Of a stretch of DNA of 42,620 nucleotides, positions 1 through 7,971 are shown in pieces. This DNA is from an uncultured Candidatus Saccharibacteria bacterium (lineage in GTDB: Bacteria; Patescibacteriota; Saccharimonadia; Saccharimonadales; Saccharimonadaceae), in the NCBI GenBank assembly GCA_946409745.1, contig CAMJXP010000003.1, forward strand, positions 1 to 42,620, read 5' to 3'. Both the position numbers and the translations under genes were made by a program. Under the pieces are notes generated by a model. The model was not told the DNA's origin. It searched no databases and saw only the letters and a program-made list of their open reading frames with translations. The stretch's first letter is position 1, and the number at the start of each line of letters is the position of its first letter.

Positions 1-62
1 TTTTCCCATATTGACTCCTTTTTATCTTTACTTTTTTATTATAACATTAACTTTATAAAAGG

Positions 63-1154
63 TCAAGCGTTATCTGGTTTGAAAAATTCATCATCTTCGA
101 AGCGTGTGCGTTTAATAACACATTCGTCCATCTCTAGAAGTTCATCAGCGATTTTTACTAGTTCGTCTGATAGATAGACACCTTTTCGCCACTCTTCTGG
201 GATTGCCTCATAGCCATAATAGGCGCCGGCGAGTTGACCATAACAGGCGGCATTGGTATCAGTATCGCCACCCAAGCGAATTACAGCCATCATACCATCT
301 TTGAAATTTTTGAAATTCTGAAGTCCCCAGAGCGCAATTGCGAAGGTATCGACAATGTAGCCACCAAGATCATGGAATTGATTTTCGTCACGTTTCAACG
401 GCCTTTCGGTCAGTTCATTGATGTTGGAAATCCAAAAATCGTCAAGTTCTTCGCCTTTCATCCAACGAGACGCATAGTTTAGTATGTTTCGCTTTTCAAG
501 GCCATGTAGGGCTGAGTAAAGCGTTGTAGCGAACAATTCGGTTACGGTTATAGCTGCAATACTGTCATGGGTTTCTCGGCACGATAATTCGGCCATTTTG
601 AGCGTTGGTGCGATATCTTTACCGTCGATAAACTCACTGTTTTCATCTTCTGGGCTGATCACAAGCGAACCACTTTCGTAGCCGTCTTTTAAGGTCGGAT
701 AATTCTTATTTGGGAAAGTATTCGCAATAATGATTGGCGCTAGTCGCATAATTGGTGCGTTGCCGGCAGATTCGGTTTTCTCGGCGTCTTTTGGAATGGT
801 CTTGGATTTTTCCCATTCATCAAGGGCGTGGAGAGTTTGATTACCAACATCAAGTGGTGCTTGTGGGTGCTTGCGATAATCTGAATAGCACCATTCATAG
901 AAGCGCCTCATAATATCATAGGAATCGTAGCCTTTGTTCGCGATTAGACTATCAGCAATGCAGAGTGCCATTGAAGTATCGTCGGTCCAGACGCCTGCCG
1001 GGAGCCTTGAATTCTTGTGAAAATGTTCAATTTTCTCGCCCTGTTGCTTAATATAAAAATCAGATGGGGCTGGCAAAAATTCTACCGGAGCGCCCAAAGC
1101 GTCGCCGACGGCTAGGCCGACCAACATCCCACGCGCTTTATCTTGGTATTTCAT
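63..1154 (-). CDS. ADP-ribosylglycohydrolase family protein
   Basis: N-terminal KARGMLVGLAVGDALGAPVEF, WTDDTSMAL and late RLGGDTDTNAACYGQLAGAYYG motifs typical of the DraG/ADP-ribosylglycohydrolase fold. Confidence 0.93.
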   Translation of the reverse strand: MKYQDKARGMLVGLAVGDALGAPVEFLPAPSDFYIKQQGEKIEHFHKNSRLPAGVWTDDTSMALCIADSLIANKGYDSYDIMRRFYEWCYSDYRKHPQAPLDVGNQTLHALDEWEKSKTIPKDAEKTESAGNAPIMRLAPIIIANTFPNKNYPTLKDGYESGSLVISPEDENSEFIDGKDIAPTLKMAELSCRETHDSIAAITVTELFATTLYSALHGLEKRNILNYASRWMKGEELDDFWISNINELTERPLKRDENQFHDLGGYIVDTFAIALWGLQNFKNFKDGMMAVIRLGGDTDTNAACYGQLAGAYYGYEAIPEEWRKGVYLSDELVKIADELLEMDECVIKRTRFEDDEFFKPDNA

Positions 1155-1966
1155 TACTTTGCCTTTTTAGTAGTTTTCTTCTTGGTGGTCGGTTTCTTGG
1201 CAGTAGTTTTAGTAGTAGTTTTCTTGGTTGAAGTTTTCTTAGCGACGGTTTTCTTCGTAGCCTTTGGCTTAGTTTCGGCTTTAACGGTTTTCTTCTTGGC
1301 GCTCCTAGCGACTGCTTTCTTTGCTGGAGCCTTTTCGATTGGCTCTTCGAGCTCTCTTGCTTCTGGTTTTAATTCATTCAAAGCTTCGGTGAGCTCTTTT
1401 TCTGGAGTTTTCTTCGGTTTCTTTTCGTAGAGTTTAGTATTATCTACCACTAGACGACGCTTGCTGTATTCGCGAATCGCTTTTTTAATCTGTTTCTTGT
1501 ATTCAATGCGGGTGGAAATCAAAATCTTGGTTGGATCTTTCGGAATGAAACAAATCGTGTAGTGATTGAAGATAACCGATTTAGTGTCTTTCCAGAGCAA
1601 GCGATATTTGCCACTGGAGTTCTGGACTTCGATGAAGTATTTAGCAATTTGGAGGCTGCGTTTGCCCTTGATACTGTGATATTTGTTGATGCAATGACGG
1701 ACATAGAAGAAGTAGATTGTACTGATAACTAAGACGATAGAGAAGAAGATGATTGGATAGACATTAATGATGTGGTGATTGATGAGGAGCGAAATAACAA
1801 AGATTAAGATCATGACGACCGAAACAATTGCATAAACTAGAGGCCTAGTGGTCGCGAAGTGCACGCGTGACTTTGGCTCTTCGTGGAGGAAGTCGTAGTT
1901 GAGTAGTATCCAGTAAAATTCGTTGTAGTATTTTTTGTCTGCCGAATCAGTAATATTAATCTTCAT
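1154..1966 (-). CDS. Membrane protein with two TM helices, YcxB-like C-terminal region and a Lys/Thr/Ala-rich tail
   Basis: Two adjacent hydrophobic segments, a YcxB-like region (SIKGKRSLQIAKYFIEVQNSSGKYRLLWKDTKSVIFNHYTICFIPKD), then a low-complexity KKTVAKKTSTKKTTTK tail. ATG at 1966 preceded by GGAG; the ORF track start (1978) is an upstream TTG. Confidence 0.7.
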   Translation of the reverse strand: MKINITDSADKKYYNEFYWILLNYDFLHEEPKSRVHFATTRPLVYAIVSVVMILIFVISLLINHHIINVYPIIFFSIVLVISTIYFFYVRHCINKYHSIKGKRSLQIAKYFIEVQNSSGKYRLLWKDTKSVIFNHYTICFIPKDPTKILISTRIEYKKQIKKAIREYSKRRLVVDNTKLYEKKPKKTPEKELTEALNELKPEARELEEPIEKAPAKKAVARSAKKKTVKAETKPKATKKTVAKKTSTKKTTTKTTAKKPTTKKKTTKKAK

Positions 1967-2096
1967 TGTAAACTCCAATCACTCTGTTCTACTCTTATAC
2001 TATCATAAAATCGTTTTCTCTGTTATCTTGAAATAGTATTAAATATATTATATAATATATGTATCGTACATTAATAATTTGAAAGGGGGGATAAAA

Positions 2097-3269
2097 GTGT
2101 TGTATATTAGAAAGCCGATTATAGAATCTCAGTTCGAGTTTGCTATGAAGCATGGTTTGGTCCGGGCTAGGCATGCTTTAATGTTGGAACAATTCTTTCA
2201 GAAGCATGCCGGCGTCAAATTTGCATATGTACCGGAGCTAGTATACTTAGCTTTAGCACAACTTCTTGATCACGAAGATTCGAAGCGGATTATTTTATAC
2301 ATCCCGTTTGAAATCTTAAAAGATGCACCGCTTTGGTTTCGAGAAGTCTATCTTGATACATGGTACAGTATGCTTGGCACGATGGATGTGAGGGAGAACT
2401 TTCACGAAGGTGACATGATGGAGCCGGATGCCCGACCGAATGGGGAATTACCACGAGTCGTAAAGTGCGCCCATCTTACACCTTGGCTACTTGATTATGG
2501 TTACCTCACGTCTAGCGAAGTTCACGATTTAATCTCGCAGAATATTCACCACGAAGTATTAGTTCGTAGTTTCAAAGAAACTTGGGGAATTATTTCCGAA
2601 CGAAATATCTTAAAGCCAGAGCAGCTAGATGAGCTGGTTGCCCTTACAAAAGATATTCCGGATTTTACGCGTCTTGAGCCACTCTATATTTCGCCAAATC
2701 GAGCCAAATGGCTGGAAGAAAAAGATAAACCGCTAGGTGATTTAGTGACGCCAAACGCCTGTTTAACTGGTCCATTTTATCCGAATTTAGATGCAATTAT
2801 GGATCGATTGACGGCTTATCAAAAAGAAATGGATCCGTTTGATATTGCACTCGTTGGCGGTTCTTTCTTAAGAGGCTATGGCACAACCGATTCGGACCTT
2901 GATATCGTGCGTTATAGTGATTTTAAGAAAGATAGTAAGTTCTATATCGGTGATCCGAACCAAGCACATCTATTCTTTAATTCCGCGTGGCTTCCTGGCG
3001 AAAGGGTCTTCAATATTGAAGATTATGTTATCTCGGCGGCCTGGCGGTATCGAAAGAATGGGAAACGGAGATTGACGCTCGAAAGAATCGAATCGAATCT
3101 GATTCAGTATCGCTTGCTCCACAAAGGTTATAGTAGATTTACCGGTAAAACTAGTTTTAATACTAGTTCACATCCGGAATTCGACGGAGATTCGCCCTTT
3201 TATGATGACGACTTCCGTAAGATTGCAACAGTTTTATTCTATAAATATGTCTGGTTACCACAGGCATGA
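2097..3269 (+). CDS. Protein with C-terminal nucleotidyltransferase (pol beta-like) motif
   Basis: IALVGGSFLRGYGTTDSDLDIV matches the GGSx..G..SDLD NTase motif. Start ambiguous (TTG 2079, GTG 2097, TTG 2100); GGGGGG Shine-Dalgarno (SD) at ~2083 favours GTG 2097. Confidence 0.65.
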   Translation: MLYIRKPIIESQFEFAMKHGLVRARHALMLEQFFQKHAGVKFAYVPELVYLALAQLLDHEDSKRIILYIPFEILKDAPLWFREVYLDTWYSMLGTMDVRENFHEGDMMEPDARPNGELPRVVKCAHLTPWLLDYGYLTSSEVHDLISQNIHHEVLVRSFKETWGIISERNILKPEQLDELVALTKDIPDFTRLEPLYISPNRAKWLEEKDKPLGDLVTPNACLTGPFYPNLDAIMDRLTAYQKEMDPFDIALVGGSFLRGYGTTDSDLDIVRYSDFKKDSKFYIGDPNQAHLFFNSAWLPGERVFNIEDYVISAAWRYRKNGKRRLTLERIESNLIQYRLLHKGYSRFTGKTSFNTSSHPEFDGDSPFYDDDFRKIATVLFYKYVWLPQA

Positions 3270-3272
3270 AAA

Positions 3273-3298
3273 AGGCCCCTAACTCGGGGCCTCTTTTT
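3273..3298 (+). terminator. Rho-independent terminator between convergent genes
   Basis: AGGCCCC-TAACTC-GGGGCCT followed by CTTTTT; A-run on the 5' side, so possibly bidirectional. Confidence 0.85.
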
Positions 3299-3308
3299 AA
3301 TGTGCGAT

Positions 3309-4484
3309 TTACAGAATGTTTTTTCCGGTCAGACCTTTAACGCCGCCGCGTTCAGGTTTTGTTACGCCCAGTTCACTCCAGTTGATTTGCGAACCGAGCT
3401 GCCAGAGTGCGACAAAGTAATCTACTTCCGCATCGGAAGTGATGGTATCGTGCTTCACAAAACCAAGGACATATTTGACCAGGTTCTGTTCGAGCCGGAC
3501 ATAATTGCTAGAGACGCTGGCGCCGATTTTCTTCAGCATCAGCTCGCGATTCTTCACGCCAACCATTGACGGCAAACGGGGATCTTCGAGAGTATTTCTG
3601 ATGTTGTTGGCTTCATAGGCCATAGCAGCAACAATCTGTACGCCGGTGCCACGAAATACACGGTTAATCGAGTTAACCAAGGTATCGGCCGCATCATGAA
3701 GCGGCGAAGTATCTGGTGGCGGAAGCATTCCGACTGCCGAGGAACCGTTCAAGGCACCAACAATTGATGCCGACAGCATGCTCGGGTCGAGCAGATTGCT
3801 TCTTCTGGTTTCATACCAGGCATCGAGCGCCTGATAACTTTCGGCAATGGCCGGCCAGAGAGTGGTGCGAATACGCCCCAGAAATTCACTCCGACGACCT
3901 TCAGTAATGAAGGAGCCGTCGAGACCATCAATGGCTGCAAAGATGTCGCCATAGGCCCGGCGGGTCAGAGATTTACGGAGTGCGTAGAAGGTCGGATCAA
4001 CTTGCTCTTCGGTCTCGTCCGCATATTTTTCCATGGCTTTCGCGAGGGCTTCCGGTACATTGTAAAGTCCGGCACGATCTGCCAAAGCAGCTCTAATTGC
4101 TGCAATGTAAGACGAGTCGTCCACTTTCAGGATACCACCAGTTTTCAAGGCGGTGAGCCAAGATTCATCGGTAGGAACGGAAGGAAGCAACATTTCAAGC
4201 GCCGGCGGAATGGCCGCTGCTTTTGTGGTTGCTTCGGACATAACGGTTGCTTTCTGTTCTTTTTTGAGATCAGAGACGAGCCGGCGAGCTTTGGCCAGTT
4301 TCAGGCCGACACCCGTCAGGTCTTCAACCTCCAGTACGTAGAGATCTTCGAGAGTCTCGACACCGAGTTTTTCCTCGATGTTTTTGATGGTTTCCACATT
4401 GATGCCATACTCTTTCAGTTTGGCGACCACGGGATTTTCCTTCACTTCTTCGACCTTTTCGATCGTTTTCTTAGTTTCACTCAT
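3309..4484 (-). CDS. Uncharacterised protein with N-terminal helix-hairpin-helix-like region
   Basis: ORF; VETLEDLYVLEVEDLTGVGLKLAKARRLVSDL resembles an HhH repeat; the rest has no recognised family. ATG at 4484 has GGAGG upstream. Confidence 0.7.
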   Translation of the reverse strand: MSETKKTIEKVEEVKENPVVAKLKEYGINVETIKNIEEKLGVETLEDLYVLEVEDLTGVGLKLAKARRLVSDLKKEQKATVMSEATTKAAAIPPALEMLLPSVPTDESWLTALKTGGILKVDDSSYIAAIRAALADRAGLYNVPEALAKAMEKYADETEEQVDPTFYALRKSLTRRAYGDIFAAIDGLDGSFITEGRRSEFLGRIRTTLWPAIAESYQALDAWYETRRSNLLDPSMLSASIVGALNGSSAVGMLPPPDTSPLHDAADTLVNSINRVFRGTGVQIVAAMAYEANNIRNTLEDPRLPSMVGVKNRELMLKKIGASVSSNYVRLEQNLVKYVLGFVKHDTITSDAEVDYFVALWQLGSQINWSELGVTKPERGGVKGLTGKNIL

Positions 4485-4498
4485 GATAGTCCTCCATA

Positions 4499-5812
4499 TC
4501 ATTTTTCAAAATAAATTTTTTCTACTTCCGTAGGTCCAATTGACAAGCATTCAAGCTCCAGTCCACATTCCTTTTTTATGATGCCGCTTACCCTTAAAAA
4601 GAGTTCTTGGCTCGAAATGTTTTCCGGAATTTGTTTGCTTTCTATGATAGGTATTGCGTTTTTTAGGAAATCCGTGTAGCTTTCGCTATTTTTTGGGCTA
4701 TTCTGATAGCCCGTCGAATACTTAAAGCCTTGTTTCTTTCTTACTATCTCATCAAACCAAGTTAAATAGATTCCACGAAACTTAGTTTCTTTGCAAGATT
4801 CTAGAGCGTATCTCATTAGAGAAAAATCTAAAGGACCGGCCCTAACTTTACCTTGCCAGCGATTATTTGATTTATGACTGTCAGGCAACATCGTTCGGGT
4901 GAAGTTCTCGTCAAAAGTCGGCATTGGGCCGGCACCATGACGAATTTCATAGGCGCGATGAACTGCTAGATGACTGATTTCGCCGTCAAAACCGGCATTT
5001 CTAATCATTTGCTCGCTAAATATCGGGAGCGTTCTAATGGCACTGACATGGGGTTTTAAACCAGTTTCAGCGTCGGTTAGTACTCCGTGTGAACATTCAA
5101 CGATAGCGGTTCCGTCTGGTTTTAATACTTCTTTTAAAGTTGTGAGACGAAGTTTTCTACCAATATTTAAGAATAAATCTACAATATAAGGTAGAAAATC
5201 TGGGTCATCTAAGAGTGCTAAGTTATCTTCCAAACAATTGACGTCGTCTTTTAAAACATCTTCTGGTTTTAGGTTCCGATATAATTGTCGGTAGTATTCC
5301 AGCTCTCTTTTTAACTTTTTTAAGATTATCTCTTTTGAGGATAGCTCAGATGCTTTGATGACGTATTCTCCACCTAAGTTTTGATACATCCGATAGGCTT
5401 GCCCAACGCCGGTACCAACTGTTCCACGTGGATTGTCTTTTCGCTTGATTTCTTCAAGTTCGGAGGCAATCCGGTGAAATGGTGTGGCACAAAGGCAATT
5501 TGGATCAGCCTGAAGCATAAGAAAGGGATTTGCGATATCATGCTGTTTTAGGGCTTCGGCTTCATTTTCTAGAGAAACCGGCGAAATGATTATCTGTTCT
5601 GATAAAAACGTCGGTATTCCTTCAAAGGTTCCGCAGCCCCATTCAGAAAAGTTAAAACTATCTCCGTTTGAGGTGCGAACGCCATGAGAGCCCTGTGCGC
5701 CACCGCGTTTAATGATAACGCTAGCGTCCTTTTCGTAGGACAATGTGTGCACAATGTTGCCTTTGCCTCCGTCGCCAGGACCGAGGTCGGTAACAATGAT
5801 GACTTCGTGCAT
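4499..5812 (-). CDS. Divergent adenylosuccinate synthetase (PurA)-like protein
   Basis: GPGDGGKGNIVHTL (cf. GDEGKGKIVD), GGAQGSHGV (cf. GGNNAGHT), GTVGTGVGQAY (cf. GTTxRGIGPAY), VECSHGVLTD (cf. EGAQGTLLD), GAGPMPTF (cf. GEGPFPTE); GAGGTG SD before ATG. Confidence 0.8.
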   Translation of the reverse strand: MHEVIIVTDLGPGDGGKGNIVHTLSYEKDASVIIKRGGAQGSHGVRTSNGDSFNFSEWGCGTFEGIPTFLSEQIIISPVSLENEAEALKQHDIANPFLMLQADPNCLCATPFHRIASELEEIKRKDNPRGTVGTGVGQAYRMYQNLGGEYVIKASELSSKEIILKKLKRELEYYRQLYRNLKPEDVLKDDVNCLEDNLALLDDPDFLPYIVDLFLNIGRKLRLTTLKEVLKPDGTAIVECSHGVLTDAETGLKPHVSAIRTLPIFSEQMIRNAGFDGEISHLAVHRAYEIRHGAGPMPTFDENFTRTMLPDSHKSNNRWQGKVRAGPLDFSLMRYALESCKETKFRGIYLTWFDEIVRKKQGFKYSTGYQNSPKNSESYTDFLKNAIPIIESKQIPENISSQELFLRVSGIIKKECGLELECLSIGPTEVEKIYFEK

Positions 5813-5854
5813 TTCGCACCTCTTTTCTGTAAACTAAATTGTTAAAGATTTTGA

Positions 5855-6934
5855 TCACAGGTATTCGATTTCGGTTGAGGGCTTTTCTTCGTCCCCAACT
5901 TTTTCATCGGGTTGAATCGGCCACAAATCTTCTTTTGTTCGGAAGATGTCGCCGATTTTCGGGATGGGGAAGGGAAGTGCCTGACGGAGTTTGGCTTGGG
6001 CGCCAATTTCGACATTGTTCAAATCGTAAATGGTTGACGAGCTGCAGTGGTAAGCTACAGTATTTCCGATATCGGTAATATCGATGGTGCCTTCAGTCAG
6101 ACCGATGATGGCCGATATTACTTCCGGAAGCTGTCCAGTAGTACTAATTCTGACCACGGACTTTTTGCCACAGACTTCGCGCCAGTATTCATAGGCGCTT
6201 GAGCGGTTTTCGACCACCAGAATAAACTGATGAGTCTTCGCCTTCAGATCTTTTACGACTTTCTCAAAGCTCGGGATTTCGCGCATGTTTTTCAGTTCAT
6301 TCTCAAAAACATTATTGCCGAAAATCCGCTGAATATCTTGGCGCCTTATGGAACCGTGACAGGTCGCGTCGGTAACGATAAAGTGATAACCTTTAAGACC
6401 GATACGGTTGGTGTAGGCATTCGTCAGGTAGGCTCTCGCAAACATTGCATATTGCGGATCTTCCGGAGAATCTCCACCGGCGCGCTGCGGGGCCATTTCT
6501 TTGAGGTAGCGTACGATTTTCTCGGCTTCCATCTCGAACTGCGGACGGCAGAGGACAAAATCGTCCACTACGTCGCCGAAAATGCCGAGACAGAGTTGTG
6601 GGTCATACCCAGGCAGGACTTTGGCGATGGCTTCATAGAGTTTCGGGAGAATTTTCATCTCCGTATCTACTTCACCACCCATCGAGCCAGTTGTATCGCA
6701 ACTGACTTCGATGTCCATCGGGCATCCCATGGTGGTAATCCACATCTTACGGTGCGGATTCAGACGAATCTTGGAATAGCGCATCGGGTTAATGCCGGGG
6801 TCAACGATTTCGTTGAGCTTTCCGGTCGCACGGGCTTGCCTTTCGGCGGTTCTCGTGACGTCCTTATCGCTCGTGATGCCGTAAGAACGGCGGGCACTGA
6901 CATAGCTGTCGACGGAAAAAGGTTTGTCTCCCAT
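5855..6934 (-). CDS. von Willebrand factor A (VWA)-domain protein
   Basis: MIDAS-like DTTGSMGGEVDTEM and GGDSPEDPQYAM motifs; AGGAGG SD before ATG. Confidence 0.75.
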   Translation of the reverse strand: MGDKPFSVDSYVSARRSYGITSDKDVTRTAERQARATGKLNEIVDPGINPMRYSKIRLNPHRKMWITTMGCPMDIEVSCDTTGSMGGEVDTEMKILPKLYEAIAKVLPGYDPQLCLGIFGDVVDDFVLCRPQFEMEAEKIVRYLKEMAPQRAGGDSPEDPQYAMFARAYLTNAYTNRIGLKGYHFIVTDATCHGSIRRQDIQRIFGNNVFENELKNMREIPSFEKVVKDLKAKTHQFILVVENRSSAYEYWREVCGKKSVVRISTTGQLPEVISAIIGLTEGTIDITDIGNTVAYHCSSSTIYDLNNVEIGAQAKLRQALPFPIPKIGDIFRTKEDLWPIQPDEKVGDEEKPSTEIEYL

Positions 6935-6937
6935 AGC

Positions 6938-7804
6938 TTAATCCTCCTTCAATTTTTTCCAAATGAGTGTGCCTTTATCTCGATAGGTAAATGTGTGATA
7001 TTTTCTACCCCACAGCTCTTCGATTACGACATACATCATTTTGTGTGCAGCTTCAAAAGTCATACTGCCATCTCTGGCTAGATTTTCGAGAAGTTCTCGG
7101 TAGGCTTTGTCTTCCTCTTCAATTACCGCCCATTCTAAGAACGTCTTTGCAATTTCTTTGACATAGTCATTTGCAACTACGTCAACGTTCTTTTCGGGAA
7201 AGTTATAGAAGATGACACGGTGTTTTTCCGGTTCGATTAGATAATCGCCAGTGGAAAAAACTGGGTATTCGATGGTGGATTGGTCGTTTGCGACTGCAAT
7301 TAGCTCAAAAAAGCCGTACAGTTTAAAGATTCGACCAAGGATCCAGGCGCTAGTTTTAGCATCTACTTCGATTTTTGCCATCAACTTTGATAGCGGGATC
7401 AGTTTGTCGAAGTCAACATCGGGAAGCGAGTAGACATTAATTCTGCGGCCACCTTGCGACTCATCAATGAATGACGCTTCGAGCTTAGCAAATAACCAAT
7501 CATAGTGGCTATCATTTTCTTTGGTCGGATTCTGAAAACGTCGAATTTCTGCTTCAAAGGTTTTCATTGTGTTAAACTTTCCAGCCTCGAATGCTAAGAC
7601 ATCGCCGTCTTCAAAGGTCTTGGCTACTTTCAGTACAACTGACGAGCCGTTGGCTTTTTCGCCTAGGTAAACGCGGTATTTGTCTGACTCTCCAATCCTG
7701 TTTTTGACTTCAAAATCTCTAACCTTCGTTGTTCTCACTCCCTCCTGAATCAAAATGTAAAAAAATCTACGCACTTCTCCAGTGCATCGGTAATATTTTA
7801 GCAT
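6938..7804 (-). CDS. Protein kinase-like fold protein, possibly a pseudokinase
   Basis: N-lobe-like IGESDKYRVYLGEKANGSSVVLKVAKTFEDG followed by an FEAEI helix; no clear HRD/DFG. The ORF-track ATG overlaps the promoter -10 region, so the true start is downstream (in-frame GTG at ~7738 is a candidate). Confidence 0.55.
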   Translation of the reverse strand: MLKYYRCTGEVRRFFYILIQEGVRTTKVRDFEVKNRIGESDKYRVYLGEKANGSSVVLKVAKTFEDGDVLAFEAGKFNTMKTFEAEIRRFQNPTKENDSHYDWLFAKLEASFIDESQGGRRINVYSLPDVDFDKLIPLSKLMAKIEVDAKTSAWILGRIFKLYGFFELIAVANDQSTIEYPVFSTGDYLIEPEKHRVIFYNFPEKNVDVVANDYVKEIAKTFLEWAVIEEEDKAYRELLENLARDGSMTFEAAHKMMYVVIEELWGRKYHTFTYRDKGTLIWKKLKED

Positions 7805-7823
7805 AATTGCTTAACTCTGTCAA
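7795..7823 (-). promoter_or_regulatory. Sigma70-type promoter for the minus-strand operon
   Basis: Reverse strand TTGACA-N17-TAAAAT. Confidence 0.7.
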
Positions 7824-7841
7824 TCTATAACACCGATTAAA

Positions 7842-7870
7842 TTGACTATTTATATTGTTTGTGGTATAAT
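7842..7870 (+). promoter_or_regulatory. Sigma70-type promoter for the SPFH gene
   Basis: TTGACT-N17-TATAAT. Confidence 0.75.
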
Positions 7871-7971
7871 TATAAGTATTAGGGTGAGTACATTAAATTT
7901 TTGTGAGTTTTTATTTTTTTGTCTCTCCCTTTAATATACTTGATCAGACTGCTAATTTAGGAGGTTCAAAA

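Noticed and set aside
1143-1430. 95-aa hydrophobic plus-strand ORF
   Set aside because: Reverse complement of the Lys/Thr-rich tail of the 1154..1966 gene; the hydrophobicity is an artefact.
4002-4514. 170-aa plus-strand ORF
   Set aside because: Antisense to the HhH gene; Phe/Cys-rich low-quality protein without SD or known motifs.
4499-5812. PurZ-type (2-aminoadenine, Z-genome) synthetase
   Set aside because: The catalytic Asp of the P-loop is retained rather than substituted, and no MazZ/DpoZ-like partners or phage genes are nearby.
6230-7081. 283-aa plus-strand ORF
   Set aside because: Antisense to the VWA and kinase-like genes, which have recognisable motifs and SD sites; a typical shadow ORF in a codon-biased gene.
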